Notes: a model not told the origin generated them from the sequence alone. 64,000 nt of DNA from Amycolatopsis camponoti (GCF_902497555.1 NZ_CABVGP010000001.1:124001-188000), one strand, 5' to 3'; positions 35,637 to 45,368 are shown, numbered from the stretch's first letter. Numbers and translations are program-made.

Positions 35637-36260
35637 GTGGGCATCACGGTGGGGTTCGACCTCGACATGACACTGATCGACGCGCGGCTGGGCATGGCCG
35701 CGGCGATGAACGCGCTCGGCGTCGAGTCCGGCCTGCCGCTGGACGGCGACGCGTTCGCGGCCAACCTCGGCCCGCCGCTGGACGACATCCTGCGCGGCTT
35801 CGAGGCGCCCGAGGAACGCATCCCCGGCCTCGTCGACCGGTTCCGCGCGCTGTACCCGGACATGGTCGTGCCGAGCACGGTCGCGCTGCCGGGCGCGGTC
35901 GAGTCCCTGCGGGCCGTACGCGAGGCGGGCGGGCGCACGCTGGTCGTCACCGGCAAGTACGGGCCCAACGCGCAGCTGCACGTCGACGCGCTCGGCCTGG
36001 AGGTCGACGAGGTCGTCGGCGAGCTGTGGTCGACGCGGAAGGCCGAGGCGCTCCTGGCGCACGACGCGCGCGTGTATGTCGGAGATCACGCCGGCGACAT
36101 CCGCGGCGCGCTGGCCGCCAAGGCGATCGCGGTCGGCGTCACGACGGGCCCGTGTGACCGCACGCTCTTGCTGAGCGAAGGCGCCGAGGTGGTGTTCGAC
36201 TCGCTGACGGAGTTCCCGGACTGGTTCGAGCGGACCTTCGCGGGGAGCGTGGTGCCCTAG
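35637..36260 (+). CDS. HAD superfamily hydrolase
   Basis: 207 aa from GTG 35637 (VGITVGFDLDMTLIDAR); an upstream in-frame ATG at 35595 is less likely. Motif I is DLDMTLID, motif II VVTGKY, motif IV YVGDHAGDIRGALAAK. The helical cap after motif I is of the C1 type, as in phosphoglycolate-phosphatase-like proteins. Substrate unknown. Its stop overlaps the convergent small membrane protein by 4 nt (CTAG). Confidence 0.88.
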   Translation: MGITVGFDLDMTLIDARLGMAAAMNALGVESGLPLDGDAFAANLGPPLDDILRGFEAPEERIPGLVDRFRALYPDMVVPSTVALPGAVESLRAVREAGGRTLVVTGKYGPNAQLHVDALGLEVDEVVGELWSTRKAEALLAHDARVYVGDHAGDIRGALAAKAIAVGVTTGPCDRTLLLSEGAEVVFDSLTEFPDWFERTFAGSVVP

Positions 36261-36499
36261 CTCTTTTTCTTGCCCCTGGCCTCGAAGACCAGCGCGAGCA
36301 GGCCGAGCAAAAGCCCCAGCGGGGTGACGACACCGGCGCCGACGGAGAGCCAGATCGGCAGGTTCTCCAGACCGGCGGCGAACATGATGAACACGGCGAG
36401 CACGGCCAGCATGCCGATGCCGAACAAGCCGATGCCGAGGCGCATCAGGAACGGTTTGCCGGGGGCGGACACGGTGCCCTCCTTCGTCGCCTTACTCAT
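36257..36499 (-). CDS. Small two-TM membrane protein
   Basis: 80 aa from ATG 36499 ([17 protein letters not shown]). Two membrane segments follow ([20 protein letters not shown] and [21 protein letters not shown]), then a basic tail RGKKKS. The longer open frame upstream does not resemble protein. Unknown function; the gene is near csp. Confidence 0.8.
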   Translation of the reverse strand: MSKATKEGTVSAPGKPFLMRLGIGLFGIGMLAVLAVFIMFAAGLENLPIWLSVGAGVVTPLGLLLGLLALVFEARGKKKS

Positions 36500-36550
36500 G
36501 ACGGAGAGGGTATCCGGCGGTATCGATCCGACTGGAAGCAGGCCGACCCC

Positions 36551-36569
36551 CAGCGGTGAGAAACCGCTG
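36551..36569. other. Small hairpin in the csp upstream region
   Basis: CAGCGGT (36551-36557) pairs with ACCGCTG (36563-36569) around GAGAA. It lies in the 232-nt gap between the divergent small membrane protein and csp, which otherwise holds no gene. It could be part of the csp leader, which in cold-shock genes is often structured; no cold-box consensus was recognised. Confidence 0.3.
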
Positions 36570-36731
36570 GTACGAGCGCCATCGGCCGTGGCTGAGGTCG
36601 GATCGGCACCGAACGGCAGAGTATCGACTTCTCTCCGGGGCAGGTGGCGAGATACCCTTTCAGGAGCGCGCCCTGGGTACGCCCCCGGGCGCGTTCGTCG
36701 TGAGCGGACAGCAGAAGGACTGGTGAGGGAA

Positions 36732-37121
36732 GTGCCGACCGGCAAGGTCAAGTGGTACGACGCGGAGAAGGGCTTCGGGTTCGTCACGCAGGATGACGGT
36801 GGCGCCGACGTCTACATTCGCAAGGCCGCGCTGCCGCAGGGCGTCGAGGGGCTCAAGGCCGGGCAGCGGCTCGAGTTCGGCGTCGCCGACGGCCGCCGCG
36901 GGCCGCAGGCGCTCTCCGTCCGGCTGATCGACGCGCCGCCGTCCGTCGTCGAGGCGCGCCGTCGCCCGGCGGAGGAACTGCACGGCCTGATCGAGGACAT
37001 GATCAAGCTCCTCGAGCTGAAGGTGCAGCCGGACCTGCGGCGCAACCGCTACCCGGACCGCAAGCACACCAAGCAGATCGGCGAGATCATGCGCGCGGTG
37101 GCCCGGGACATCGATCCTTAG
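36732..37121 (+). CDS. Cold-shock domain protein (CspB-type, long form)
   Basis: 129 aa from GTG 36732; GTG 36723 is an alternative that adds VRE. Residues 1-65 form the cold-shock domain with the RNA-binding strands [15 protein letters not shown] and DVYIRKAAL. The ~60-residue C-terminal extension ([44 protein letters not shown]) matches mycobacterial Rv0871-type proteins. It binds single-stranded nucleic acid. Convergent with the lipoprotein gene, overlapping by 4 nt. Confidence 0.9.
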   Translation: MPTGKVKWYDAEKGFGFVTQDDGGADVYIRKAALPQGVEGLKAGQRLEFGVADGRRGPQALSVRLIDAPPSVVEARRRPAEELHGLIEDMIKLLELKVQPDLRRNRYPDRKHTKQIGEIMRAVARDIDP

Positions 37122-37594
37122 GCCTCCAGCCGGAGACCCCACACGTCGCTGGGCAGCAGGCCCGATTCGCCGGTGTTCGAGTTCAGCACGGCGGTGTAGC
37201 GCTGCACGTCGACCGCCGAAATGCGGTCCGCGGGCGTCGGCGGCGTGACCGTGTAGGCGTAGCGGTCCAGCGAGGTGAACGGGATCGGGTCGCTCTGCTT
37301 GAACTCGCCCTGCGGGGTCACGTACTCGTAGACGATCTGCCACGGCGCGTCCGCGACCTCGCCGGGCACCGAGATCTGCACGGGCTTGCCCGGGCGGACC
37401 TTCAGCGTCTTCGTGTCGCCCTTGGCGCTGCACGGCTGCGCGAGCTGCTGGGAGTAGTCGCACGACAGCACCGGCGTGGTGTTGATCGTGTGACCGTCGG
37501 CGTAGAAGGTGACCTCGGCCGGGCCGGGCGCCGAGCAGCCGGCCACCGCGAACCCACCGGCCGCAAGCAGGGCCACCACCCGGGAACGTCGCAT
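37118..37594 (-). CDS. Lipoprotein, probable DUF2771 family
   Basis: 158 aa from ATG 37594. Signal peptide with lipobox VAGC (Cys near residue 20). The mature part is beta-rich with two cysteines (LSCDY, QPCSA) and a [20 protein letters not shown] strand block. The position beside an MFS gene and csp, and the sequence style, fit DUF2771 proteins; the family assignment is from memory and not verified. It ends overlapping csp by 4 nt. Confidence 0.72.
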   Translation of the reverse strand: MRRSRVVALLAAGGFAVAGCSAPGPAEVTFYADGHTINTTPVLSCDYSQQLAQPCSAKGDTKTLKVRPGKPVQISVPGEVADAPWQIVYEYVTPQGEFKQSDPIPFTSLDRYAYTVTPPTPADRISAVDVQRYTAVLNSNTGESGLLPSDVWGLRLEA

Positions 37595-37605
37595 GGGCTC
37601 AGACC

Positions 37606-39492
37606 CTACCGGCGGGCCGACGGGTCCCTGGGCAGGCCCTGGGCGGGGAAGCTGCCGGTCGGCTCGGGGCGCAGCGGCCGGTCGCCGCCGAGGCCCGGCA
37701 CCAGCGAACCGCCGCGGCGCACCAGGTACGTCTGGGTCGTCCCGACCGCCAGCAGCACGGTGATCACGAGGAAGCCGATCCAGTACGTCGGCGGCAGGAG
37801 CAGGCCGACCGCGCCGCCGAGGCACCAGGCCAGCTGCAGCACGGTTTCCGAGCGGCCGAACGCCGACGCGCGCGACTCCTCGGGCAGGTCGGTCTGGATG
37901 ACGGCGTCGAGGCTGATCTTCGCCAGCGCGCTGGCCGTCGCGCCGACCAGGCCGACGATCGCGGCCGTGGCCAGGCCGGGCAGGATCGTCGCGACCAGCG
38001 CGGCCAGCACGCAGCCCGCCACGCACCCGACGATCACCTGGTCCGGGTTGCCGAAGTGCAGGCGCGAGCCCAGCGCGTTGCCGAGGAACCCGCCGGCCCC
38101 CGCGGCGGCGCCGATCACGCCGAGCAGCAGCAGCTGCATGAACGGCGTCTGCCCGCTGCCTTCGGTCTGGGCCTTCACCGCGAACGCGGCGAACATCATG
38201 AGGAAGCCGGTGAGCACGCGCACCGAGCCGTTGCCCCACAGCGCGACGACGATCTGGCGCCCCATCGGCTGGCGCCGCTTCTTCTCCGTCGGGTGCGCCG
38301 AGAGCGACGTCGGCACCTCGCCCTCGGTCGCCTCGACCCAGGCCGGGATCCGCATCGACTGCACGGCGGCGGCGACGCAGATCAGCGCGGTGAACCAGAG
38401 CGCGCCCGCCGAGCCGGAGATCGCGTTGATGCCGCTGGCCACCGCGCCGAACGCGCCCGCGGCGACCAGGCCGAACGTCGTCAGCCGGGCGTTGGTCTTG
38501 GAGAGCGTGATCTCCGACGGCAGCACCCGGGGTGTCACCGCGGCCTTCAGCACGGTGAACGATTTCGAGAGCACCATCATCCCGAGCGCGGCGGGGTAGA
38601 GCAGCCAGTCGTCGAAGTGCAGCGCCATCACGACGGCCATCAGCCCCTGGCCGACCGAAGACGCGCACATCGCGAGCCGCCGTCCGCGCTGCACCTTGTC
38701 GAGCGCGGGGCCGATCACCGGCGCGACCAGCGCGAACGGCGCGATCGTGATCAGCAGGTAGAGCGCGACCTTGCCCTTGCTCTCGCCGCTGGTCGCGGCG
38801 AAGAACAGGGTGTTGGCCAGCGCGATCGCCATCGCCGCGTCGCTGGCGTAGTTCAGCATCACGGCGTAGGTCAGCGAGGTGAGGCCCGACTTCTCGGCGC
38901 CGTCGGCCTTCGTCGCGCGCTGGAAGGCGCCGACGGCCTGGCCGGTCAGCTGCCGGCTGCGCATCGCCGCGACCCGCGTGACGGTGATCTTCTTCGGCAG
39001 CTTCGGTGTGCCGCCCGGCGTCAGCGGCTCTTCGCGCGGCGGCAGCGGTTCCGGCTCGGGCGGCCGTGGCTCGCCCGCGTAGCCGCCGGTGTCGTAGTGC
39101 TCGTACTCACCGCTGCCGGGACGACGTTCGCCCTGGTAGAAGCCGGGCTGCTCGCGCCGGACCGGCTCGGTGCGGTTCGGGTCGTACGGCCGGGCGCCAC
39201 GCGGGGGCGGCGGCCGGTGCCCCATCGGCGCGGCGGCGGTCGGGGCTTCGTTCGCGTTCGGCACGGGGTCGCCGTAGTAGCCGCCCCGCGGAGGAGGCGG
39301 AGGCGGCGGGACGGGCCGTTCGACGCGGGTGGGCGGCGGCGCGCTCCGGTGCTCGGCGCGGGTGTGTTCGGCGACGGCCTCCCGCCACGGCTTGGCCTGC
39401 GCGGCGCCCGGCTCCGGCGTCCAGCGTCGCTTCGGCTTCCGGCCGCGCTGCTGCGAGCCGGAGCCGTCGGAGCGGGAGCCGAAGAGTGCCAC
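37606..39492 (-). CDS. MFS transporter with long proline-rich N-terminus
   Basis: 628 aa. The first ~185 residues are cytoplasmic, Pro/Arg/Glu-rich (PPPPPPPRGG and similar) and end in PKKITVTRVAAMRSRQLTGQ. Twelve membrane helices follow, for example ALYLLITIAPFALVAPVIGP and LLLLGVIGAAAGAGGFLG. The layout matches the Rv0876c-type MFS family of actinobacteria. It is followed 11 nt later by the lipoprotein gene, probably co-transcribed. Substrate unknown. Confidence 0.9.
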   Translation of the reverse strand: MALFGSRSDGSGSQQRGRKPKRRWTPEPGAAQAKPWREAVAEHTRAEHRSAPPPTRVERPVPPPPPPPRGGYYGDPVPNANEAPTAAAPMGHRPPPPRGARPYDPNRTEPVRREQPGFYQGERRPGSGEYEHYDTGGYAGEPRPPEPEPLPPREEPLTPGGTPKLPKKITVTRVAAMRSRQLTGQAVGAFQRATKADGAEKSGLTSLTYAVMLNYASDAAMAIALANTLFFAATSGESKGKVALYLLITIAPFALVAPVIGPALDKVQRGRRLAMCASSVGQGLMAVVMALHFDDWLLYPAALGMMVLSKSFTVLKAAVTPRVLPSEITLSKTNARLTTFGLVAAGAFGAVASGINAISGSAGALWFTALICVAAAVQSMRIPAWVEATEGEVPTSLSAHPTEKKRRQPMGRQIVVALWGNGSVRVLTGFLMMFAAFAVKAQTEGSGQTPFMQLLLLGVIGAAAGAGGFLGNALGSRLHFGNPDQVIVGCVAGCVLAALVATILPGLATAAIVGLVGATASALAKISLDAVIQTDLPEESRASAFGRSETVLQLAWCLGGAVGLLLPPTYWIGFLVITVLLAVGTTQTYLVRRGGSLVPGLGGDRPLRPEPTGSFPAQGLPRDPSARR

Positions 39493-39541
39493 GTCTCAAT
39501 CCTGCCTTACCGGGGGTCGGTTCCGCCTGCTCATCCGTGCT

Positions 39542-40309
39542 TTACGCGCTCTTCGGGACGAACCTCACCCGGAACGTGATCTGCCACTGCTTCCCGGTGA
39601 GGAGGAATTCGTCCGTGCCCGGGACGGCGGCGATACCGTTCAGCACGTCCTCGGCGCCGGTTGTGTTCAGCTGCGCGCGCAGCTGACCTGCGTCGATCGT
39701 TCCGGTGACGTGCCCGGTGGCGGCGTCGACGCGGAGGATGGTGTCGGTGTGCCAAACGTTTGCGTAGACGTCGCCGCCCACGCATTCGAGCTCGTTGAGC
39801 TGGTCGCGCCCGACGTCGACGCTGCCGGTGACGGCGAAGGTCTTCGGATCGCGGAAGGTCAGCCGGGACGAGCCGTTGCTCATCACCAGGCGGCCGTCGG
39901 CCTGGTGGCAGAGCCCCCAGCCTTCGCCTTGGAACGGCACCCGGCGCAGCTCGGCGAGGGTTTTGGTATCGCGTTCGATGGCGAAGCCGTCCTGCCAGGT
40001 GAGCTGCCACAGCGTCGGCCCGAGGACGGTGACGCCCTCGCCGAAGAGGGGCGAGGGGAGCGTGGCGGTGGTTCTCGGCGGTCCGCCCGGCGGCCCCGCG
40101 GTCAGCATCGACTGCCCGGCGAGGCCGGTGCTCTCGTAGAGCGTGTCGCCGGCGAACTCGAGGCCTTCGGTGAAGGCGGCGGGGTCGTGCGGCAGGGTCG
40201 AGACCACTTCGACGGTCAGCTGTTCCGGGCTCGTCTCCTGGCCGGGGGCCCCGGCGCAGCCGCCCAGCGCGGCGGCCACCAGCAGCGTGGTGATGATCGG
40301 CGTGCGCAC
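39542..40309 (-). CDS. Glutaminyl-peptide cyclotransferase (glutamine cyclotransferase family), lipoprotein
   Basis: 255 aa from GTG 40309. Lipobox LGGC near residue 18. The mature part is a five-bladed beta-propeller of the plant/bacterial glutamine cyclotransferase type: HDPAAFTEGLEF, LYESTGLAGQS, LTWQDGFAIERD, LNELECVGGDVYANVWHTD, TGAEDVLNGIA. It would convert N-terminal Gln of exported peptides to pyroglutamate at the cell surface. Divergent from the DUF3027 gene at 40360. Confidence 0.88.
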   Translation of the reverse strand: MRTPIITTLLVAAALGGCAGAPGQETSPEQLTVEVVSTLPHDPAAFTEGLEFAGDTLYESTGLAGQSMLTAGPPGGPPRTTATLPSPLFGEGVTVLGPTLWQLTWQDGFAIERDTKTLAELRRVPFQGEGWGLCHQADGRLVMSNGSSRLTFRDPKTFAVTGSVDVGRDQLNELECVGGDVYANVWHTDTILRVDAATGHVTGTIDAGQLRAQLNTTGAEDVLNGIAAVPGTDEFLLTGKQWQITFRVRFVPKSA

Positions 40310-40359
40310 ATGAACAGCCTGGCACGGGCGCCGAGGATGCGTGCGGCACAATTGGCCGC

Positions 40360-42297
40360 ATGACGCTGCTGCTGACCCTCGATGACGGTTCCGTGCAGCG
40401 CAAGCTCGCCGATGCGGTGGAGTTCGCGCGCGCGGCGGTGCTCGACGAAACGCCCGAGGAGCAGATCGGCACCCACGTGGGTGTCTCGCGTGAGGACGCG
40501 GTCACGGCGAGTCACTTGTTCGAGGCCCAGGTACCGGGCTACCGCGGCTGGCGCTGGTGCGTGACGGTCGCCTTGGCGGGCGACGACGAGCCGGTGACGG
40601 TCAGCGAGGTCGTGCTGGTGCCCGGACCCGAGGCGCGGATCGCGCCGGCATGGGTGCCGTGGGAGCGCCGCGTGCGGGCGGGCGACCTTGGCGTCGGCGA
40701 CATCTTCCCGACGGACGAGAACGACCCCCGTCTGGTCCCGGCGTACCTGCAGTCGGACGACCCGGCGGTGGAGGAGGTCGCCCACGACGCGGGCCTTGGC
40801 CGCGTCCACGTGCTGTCCCGTTTCGGCCGTACGGAGGCAGCGTCCCGTTGGCACGGCGGCGAGTTCGGGCCCCGGTCCGACATGGCCCGCAGCGCGCCGG
40901 ACGTGTGCGGGACGTGCGGGTTCTTCGTACCGCTGGCGGGCTCCCTGCGCGGCGCGTTCGGGGTGTGCACCAACGACATCTCCCCGGCGGACGGCCACGT
41001 GGTGGACGTGGAGTACGGCTGCGGAGCGCACTCGGAGGTCGAGGTCGAGGTGACATCCTCGATCCCGGTGGCCGAGCTGGTTTACGACGACTCGCTGCTG
41101 GACTTCACCCCGGATCCGGGTGAAGTGGTGGAGACCCCGGCGGCCGAGCCCGAGACGGCGATCGCGGAGGCGGACGTGTCGCCGGCCGAGGTGGAGCCGG
41201 AGGTCGCCGCTGACGCGGCTGGCGGGGTTGCGGAGCCGGCCGAGGTTGCTGGCGTAGTTGCCGAGCCGGTTGCGGCTGAGGCCGAAGCGGCTGAGCAGAG
41301 TGCGGTTGCCGCCGGTGCCGAGTCGGCGCAGGTCGATGCCGCGGGTGTGGTCGCCGAGTCGGCTGGGTCTGAGGTGGCCGGCGTGGTTGCCGAGCCGGCG
41401 GCGGTTGAGCCTGACGTGGTTGGTGGAGTTGCTGAGCCGGTTGCGGGGGAGCAGAGCGCGGCTGAGGTTGACTCGGCGGCGGCCGAATCGGCTGGCGGGG
41501 TCGCCGAAGCGGGGGCTGATGTGGTTGCCGAGCCGGTGGCGGCTGAGCCGGGCGCGGTCGCCGAGCCGGTTGTCGCTGAGGCTGAAGCAGCTGAGTCCGA
41601 CTCGGCGCAGGTTGAGGCAGCTGGTGTGGCGGCTGAGCCGGTCGGGGCGGAGCAGCCTGCGGCGCCCGAGTCGGTTGAGGCTGCCGGTGTGGTTGCCGAA
41701 CCGCAGGCTTCCGAGGTGACTCCGGCCCAGGCCGATGCGGCCGCCGGGCCGGCGCAAGCCGAGGCGACCGATCTGACCGCCGGCGCGGACTCTGGGCGGA
41801 CCGAGGTAACCGATGCGGGTGCCGCGCCGGTCGAGGCTTCCGTGCCGGAGCCTGCCGAGGCTGAGCCCACTCAGGCCGAGGTCACCGATGCGGTTCTCGC
41901 GGTCGGGAACGTGGCGCAGGTCAATGAGCTGCCTGAGGCTGCGCTCACCGACAGTGTGGTCACCGAGGCAGAGGAGCCGACTGGCGCTCACGAGCCCGAA
42001 ACCGCGCGGAGCGATGCCCACGAGGCGCGTGAACACGCCCGAGCAGATGAGCCCGAAACGGAATCCGCTCAGCCCGTGGCGGAGTCCGCCCAGGGCGACG
42101 CTGCGCCCGCTCAGACCGAGACGGCGCAGCCCGCCGAGGCGGATGAGACTGCGGCGGATTCCATTCAGGCCGACGAAGCCCAGTCCGAGACAACTGAGCC
42201 CACCCAGGCCGACGAAGCCCAGGCCGATGCCGCCGCGGCCGAGACCGCGCACCTCGACGCCGCTCGCGATTCCTCCGGTGAGCAGCGGAACCTCTGA
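40360..42297 (+). CDS. DUF3027 protein with very long Ala/Glu-rich tail
   Basis: 645 aa. The N-terminal ~250 residues are the DUF3027 domain as in Rv0883c: ADAVEFARAAVLDE, GYRGWRWCVTVAL, WVPWERRVRAGDLGVGD, and a cysteine set CGTCGFFVPLAG, CTNDISPADG, YGCGAHSE that could bind zinc. From ~residue 260 the chain is a low-complexity tail built of GVVAEP-, AEPVAAE- and QADEAQ-type repeats for ~385 residues, with no predicted fold. It overlaps the sacsin-type gene by 20 nt. Function unknown. Confidence 0.85.
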   Translation: MTLLLTLDDGSVQRKLADAVEFARAAVLDETPEEQIGTHVGVSREDAVTASHLFEAQVPGYRGWRWCVTVALAGDDEPVTVSEVVLVPGPEARIAPAWVPWERRVRAGDLGVGDIFPTDENDPRLVPAYLQSDDPAVEEVAHDAGLGRVHVLSRFGRTEAASRWHGGEFGPRSDMARSAPDVCGTCGFFVPLAGSLRGAFGVCTNDISPADGHVVDVEYGCGAHSEVEVEVTSSIPVAELVYDDSLLDFTPDPGEVVETPAAEPETAIAEADVSPAEVEPEVAADAAGGVAEPAEVAGVVAEPVAAEAEAAEQSAVAAGAESAQVDAAGVVAESAGSEVAGVVAEPAAVEPDVVGGVAEPVAGEQSAAEVDSAAAESAGGVAEAGADVVAEPVAAEPGAVAEPVVAEAEAAESDSAQVEAAGVAAEPVGAEQPAAPESVEAAGVVAEPQASEVTPAQADAAAGPAQAEATDLTAGADSGRTEVTDAGAAPVEASVPEPAEAEPTQAEVTDAVLAVGNVAQVNELPEAALTDSVVTEAEEPTGAHEPETARSDAHEAREHARADEPETESAQPVAESAQGDAAPAQTETAQPAEADETAADSIQADEAQSETTEPTQADEAQADAAAAETAHLDAARDSSGEQRNL

Positions 42298-45097
42298 GCC
42301 GCACGGGGCCGATCCCTTCGGCGCCGCGCGGCTTCGTGACTCCACCCTGCGTTCCTGGCGGGACTCGCCCACCCGGCTGCTCGAGGACACCAACGTCGAG
42401 CAGGACCTGCGCGTCGGCGCCTATCGGGATCGGCTCTTCGTCGAGCTTGCCCAGAACGCCGCCGATGCCGCCATGGCCGCCGGGCGGCCCGGGCGGATCC
42501 GGGTGTCCCTTGTGGACCGGGAACTCAGGTTCGCCAACACCGGCGCCCCGCTCGACGCGCGCGGGGTTGCTTCCCTTGCCTCGCTGCGGGCTTCCGGGAA
42601 GACCGGGGACACCGTCGGGCGCTTCGGGGTCGGGTTTGCCGCCGTCCGCACCGTTTCCGACGCTCCCAGCGTCGTCTCCACCACGGGTGGCGTCGCCTTC
42701 TCCGCCGAGAAGACCCGCGATGCCGCCGATATCCAGGGGGACGTTCCCGTCCTGCGGCTGCCTTGGCCGGTCGAGGCGAGCCCGCCGGAGGGCTTCGACA
42801 CCGAAGTCCGGCTTCCGCTCCGGGATGACGTCGACGGACAAGCTCTGCTCGATCAGCTCGGCGAAGACATCGGGGACCTGCTCCTCGCCTTGCCGTGGCT
42901 GGCCGAGGCCGATGTGGACGGTCGCGTTTGGACACGAACGACCGACGGCGACCTGGTCGAGATCCGTGGCCCGCAGCAGGAAACCCGGTGGCTCACCCAT
43001 CGTGGTGACGTCGTCTGGGCGGTACCGGTCGACTCCGACGGAGTCCCGAAGCCGCTCGGCGACGATGTCCTGCGCGCGCCCACTCCGACCGACGACGGGC
43101 TTTCCTTGCCGGCCAGGCTGATCGCCTCCGTGCCCGTCGAACCTTCGCGACGCCGGGCGCTGCCCGGGGCTGAACTCGACAAGGCACTCGAGGACGCGGC
43201 CAAGGAATACGTTCGGCTGGTGCGGTTGCTGCCGGCCGAACAGCGGTTCGCGCTCGTACCCGTGCCGGGGTTCCCGAAGTCCACTGTGGACGCGAAGCTG
43301 CGCGAAGAAGTGCTGGCGAACCTCAGCGCCGAGCCGTGGTTGTCCACTCAGGACGGTGGCGAAGTCGCGGGTCGGCAGGCCAAGGTCCTCGACGTCGACG
43401 TGCCCGGTCTGCCCGAACTGATCGCCGACGTCGTTCCCGGGCTGCTCAAGGGCTCGGCGCCCGCCGGGGTGCTGAAGGCCGTCGCGGCGCAGGTCGTCAG
43501 CATCGAAGAGGTGCTGGAAACGCTGACTGGCGCCTCCCGTGAGCCGACCTGGTGGCACGACGTCTACGCGGCGCTCGCCAAGGCGGTCGAGTCGCACGCG
43601 CTCGCGAGTGAGCGGCTCGACGGGCTGCCCGTGCCCCTCTCCGACGGCCGGACGCTGCCCGGTGCGCGGGGTTGCCTGCTGGTCGAAGGTTCGGCCGAAC
43701 TGCTCGAACTGCTGTCCGATGTGGACATTCCGGGGCTGCGGCTGGTGCACCCCGCCGCGTCGCACCCGCTGCTGGAACGCTTGGGCGCCAAGCAAGCCGA
43801 CGCCCGTGAGCTGCTCAACGCCGATCAGCTGCGTGACGCCGTCGAGCGCAGTGTCGAAGACGTCCGGTCCGGTTTGGACGGTACGACGCTCGCCGGCGCC
43901 GTCCTCCGGCTGATCGCCGACTGCGGGGACGACGCCCCGCGGTGGGTCGGCGCCCTCGCCCTGCCCGCCACCGACACCTGGCGACGCGCCGACGAGCTCG
44001 TGCTCCCCGCGTCGCCGCTGCTGGACGTCTTCGACGAGGAGGTCTTCGACGAGGACGGTGCGCTCGACGTCCTCGACGAGGACTTCGCCGGAGACTGGCT
44101 GGACGACACGCTCAAGGCCGCCGGCGTGCTCGACTCGTTCGCGCTGGTCGTCGACGACGAGCCGCACGAGCCCGACCACGACCTGCCGGACGAGGAAGCC
44201 TGGTGGGACTCGCTGCCGGAACCGCCGTCGACGCTCGTCGCGATCCGGGACCTCGACCTCGTCGCCGACGGCGCCTGGCCCGCCGCGCTGCGCCTGCTCG
44301 CCGCGCGGCCCGAAACGCTGCGCGCCCTGCGCGTACCCCGTGGGCACGCGGCCTGGTGGATCGCGCAGTACGCCGTGCTCGGCGGGCTCGCCCCGAGCGA
44401 GTGGCGCCTGCCCGGCGCCGACCTGGCCGGGCTCTACGACGAGGTTCCCGAACTTGGCCTTGGCGAAGACCTCCTGAGGGTCGCCGGCGTGCGCACCGAC
44501 CTGGAACTGTCCAGTGTGGACGAAGCCGAAGACGTCCTGAACCGGCTCGCCGACCCGGACCGGACGATCTCGGCCGGACTGGCCACCCGCGCTTACGACG
44601 CCGTTGTCGAGTCCGGGTTCCAGCCCCGGCCGCCGGAAGCGGTCCGGGCCGCTGACGGGTCCGTTGTGGACGGTGCGCTGGTGCTGGACGTGCCCTGGGT
44701 GGCCGGGGCGCTGGAACCCGACCAGTACGTCGTCGCGCCCGAGGAACCCGAGCGTCTCGCGGATCTGCTCGACCTCCCGCTCGCGAGCACCGAGGCGGCC
44801 ACGGTGACCAGCGAAGGCGAGTACGCGCCGTGGGCCGAGCTGCCCGCGCTCAAGCTCGTCGCTGAACAGCTCGGCATCCGGCTGCCCGACGGCGGCGTCC
44901 TGGTGCACGACCCCCTGACCGTCTCGATCCAGGGCACCGAGCACGACGTCCAGTGGTGGTCCGACGGCCGGCTGCGCGCCGCCGACACGTCCGAGGGCCT
45001 GGCCCGCGCGTTCGCCTGGGCGGCCGGGCGGTGGCCCGACCGGCACCTCATCACGGCGCTGCTCGACGACCCGTCGCCGAGGACGCTGCTGGCGTAG
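42278..45097 (+). CDS. Sacsin N-terminal ATPase-like (GHKL) protein
   Basis: 939 aa from GTG 42278 inside the end of the DUF3027 gene. An Hsp90-like GHKL ATPase domain occupies the first ~200 residues: FVELAQNAADAAMAAGRPGRI (N box), FANTGAPLDARGVASL, and GRFGVGFAAVRTVSD (G box). The rest is a long alpha/beta region with acidic stretches (FDEEVFDEDGALDVLDEDF) and no recognised domain. It resembles bacterial sacsin-repeat-type proteins of chaperone or stress function. Co-transcribed with DUF3027; convergent with DUF2530. Confidence 0.85.
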   Translation: MSSGTSEPHGADPFGAARLRDSTLRSWRDSPTRLLEDTNVEQDLRVGAYRDRLFVELAQNAADAAMAAGRPGRIRVSLVDRELRFANTGAPLDARGVASLASLRASGKTGDTVGRFGVGFAAVRTVSDAPSVVSTTGGVAFSAEKTRDAADIQGDVPVLRLPWPVEASPPEGFDTEVRLPLRDDVDGQALLDQLGEDIGDLLLALPWLAEADVDGRVWTRTTDGDLVEIRGPQQETRWLTHRGDVVWAVPVDSDGVPKPLGDDVLRAPTPTDDGLSLPARLIASVPVEPSRRRALPGAELDKALEDAAKEYVRLVRLLPAEQRFALVPVPGFPKSTVDAKLREEVLANLSAEPWLSTQDGGEVAGRQAKVLDVDVPGLPELIADVVPGLLKGSAPAGVLKAVAAQVVSIEEVLETLTGASREPTWWHDVYAALAKAVESHALASERLDGLPVPLSDGRTLPGARGCLLVEGSAELLELLSDVDIPGLRLVHPAASHPLLERLGAKQADARELLNADQLRDAVERSVEDVRSGLDGTTLAGAVLRLIADCGDDAPRWVGALALPATDTWRRADELVLPASPLLDVFDEEVFDEDGALDVLDEDFAGDWLDDTLKAAGVLDSFALVVDDEPHEPDHDLPDEEAWWDSLPEPPSTLVAIRDLDLVADGAWPAALRLLAARPETLRALRVPRGHAAWWIAQYAVLGGLAPSEWRLPGADLAGLYDEVPELGLGEDLLRVAGVRTDLELSSVDEAEDVLNRLADPDRTISAGLATRAYDAVVESGFQPRPPEAVRAADGSVVDGALVLDVPWVAGALEPDQYVVAPEEPERLADLLDLPLASTEAATVTSEGEYAPWAELPALKLVAEQLGIRLPDGGVLVHDPLTVSIQGTEHDVQWWSDGRLRAADTSEGLARAFAWAAGRWPDRHLITALLDDPSPRTLLA

Positions 45098-45101
45098 GAG
45101 C

Positions 45102-45368
45102 CTAGAGCCGCTGGGCCGACTTCGAGCCGCGCCGGGCGGCGGCCCGCTGCCAGCCGATGATGGCCAGGCCGACGAATCCGAGCACGAACCCCGACAGCGC
45201 TGTCTGCACCCACAGCCCCGAAGTCGTGAAGAAGAGCACCACCAGTGCGACAGCCCAGATCGAGGTGCCTACGATCACCACCGGCGTCAGGTCGGTCAGC
45301 CTCTTGGGCAGCTCCGGCGTGTGCCGCAACGAGCCCGTAACCTCCGGTGGATTGCTCGGATCACTCAC
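45102..45368 (-). CDS. DUF2530 two-TM membrane protein
   Basis: 88 aa from GTG 45368 (VSDPSNPPEVTGSLRHTPELP). Two membrane segments: LTPVVIVGTSIWAVALVVLF and WVQTALSGFVLGFVGLAIIG; the tail is basic (GWQRAAARRGSKS). This matches the DUF2530 pattern found in actinobacteria (Rv0882-like). The earlier in-frame starts lie within the leader of the divergent NCS2 gene and are not used. Confidence 0.85.
   Translation of the reverse strand: MSDPSNPPEVTGSLRHTPELPKRLTDLTPVVIVGTSIWAVALVVLFFTTSGLWVQTALSGFVLGFVGLAIIGWQRAAARRGSKSAQRL

Noticed and set aside
36551..36569. A riboswitch in the csp leader
   Set aside because: Only one short hairpin was found and no known aptamer motif.
40360..45097. Horizontal transfer or fusion junction at the DUF3027 tail
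   Set aside because: Base composition and codon use of the tail are like the neighbours apart from low complexity; no direct repeats or integrase remains are visible.
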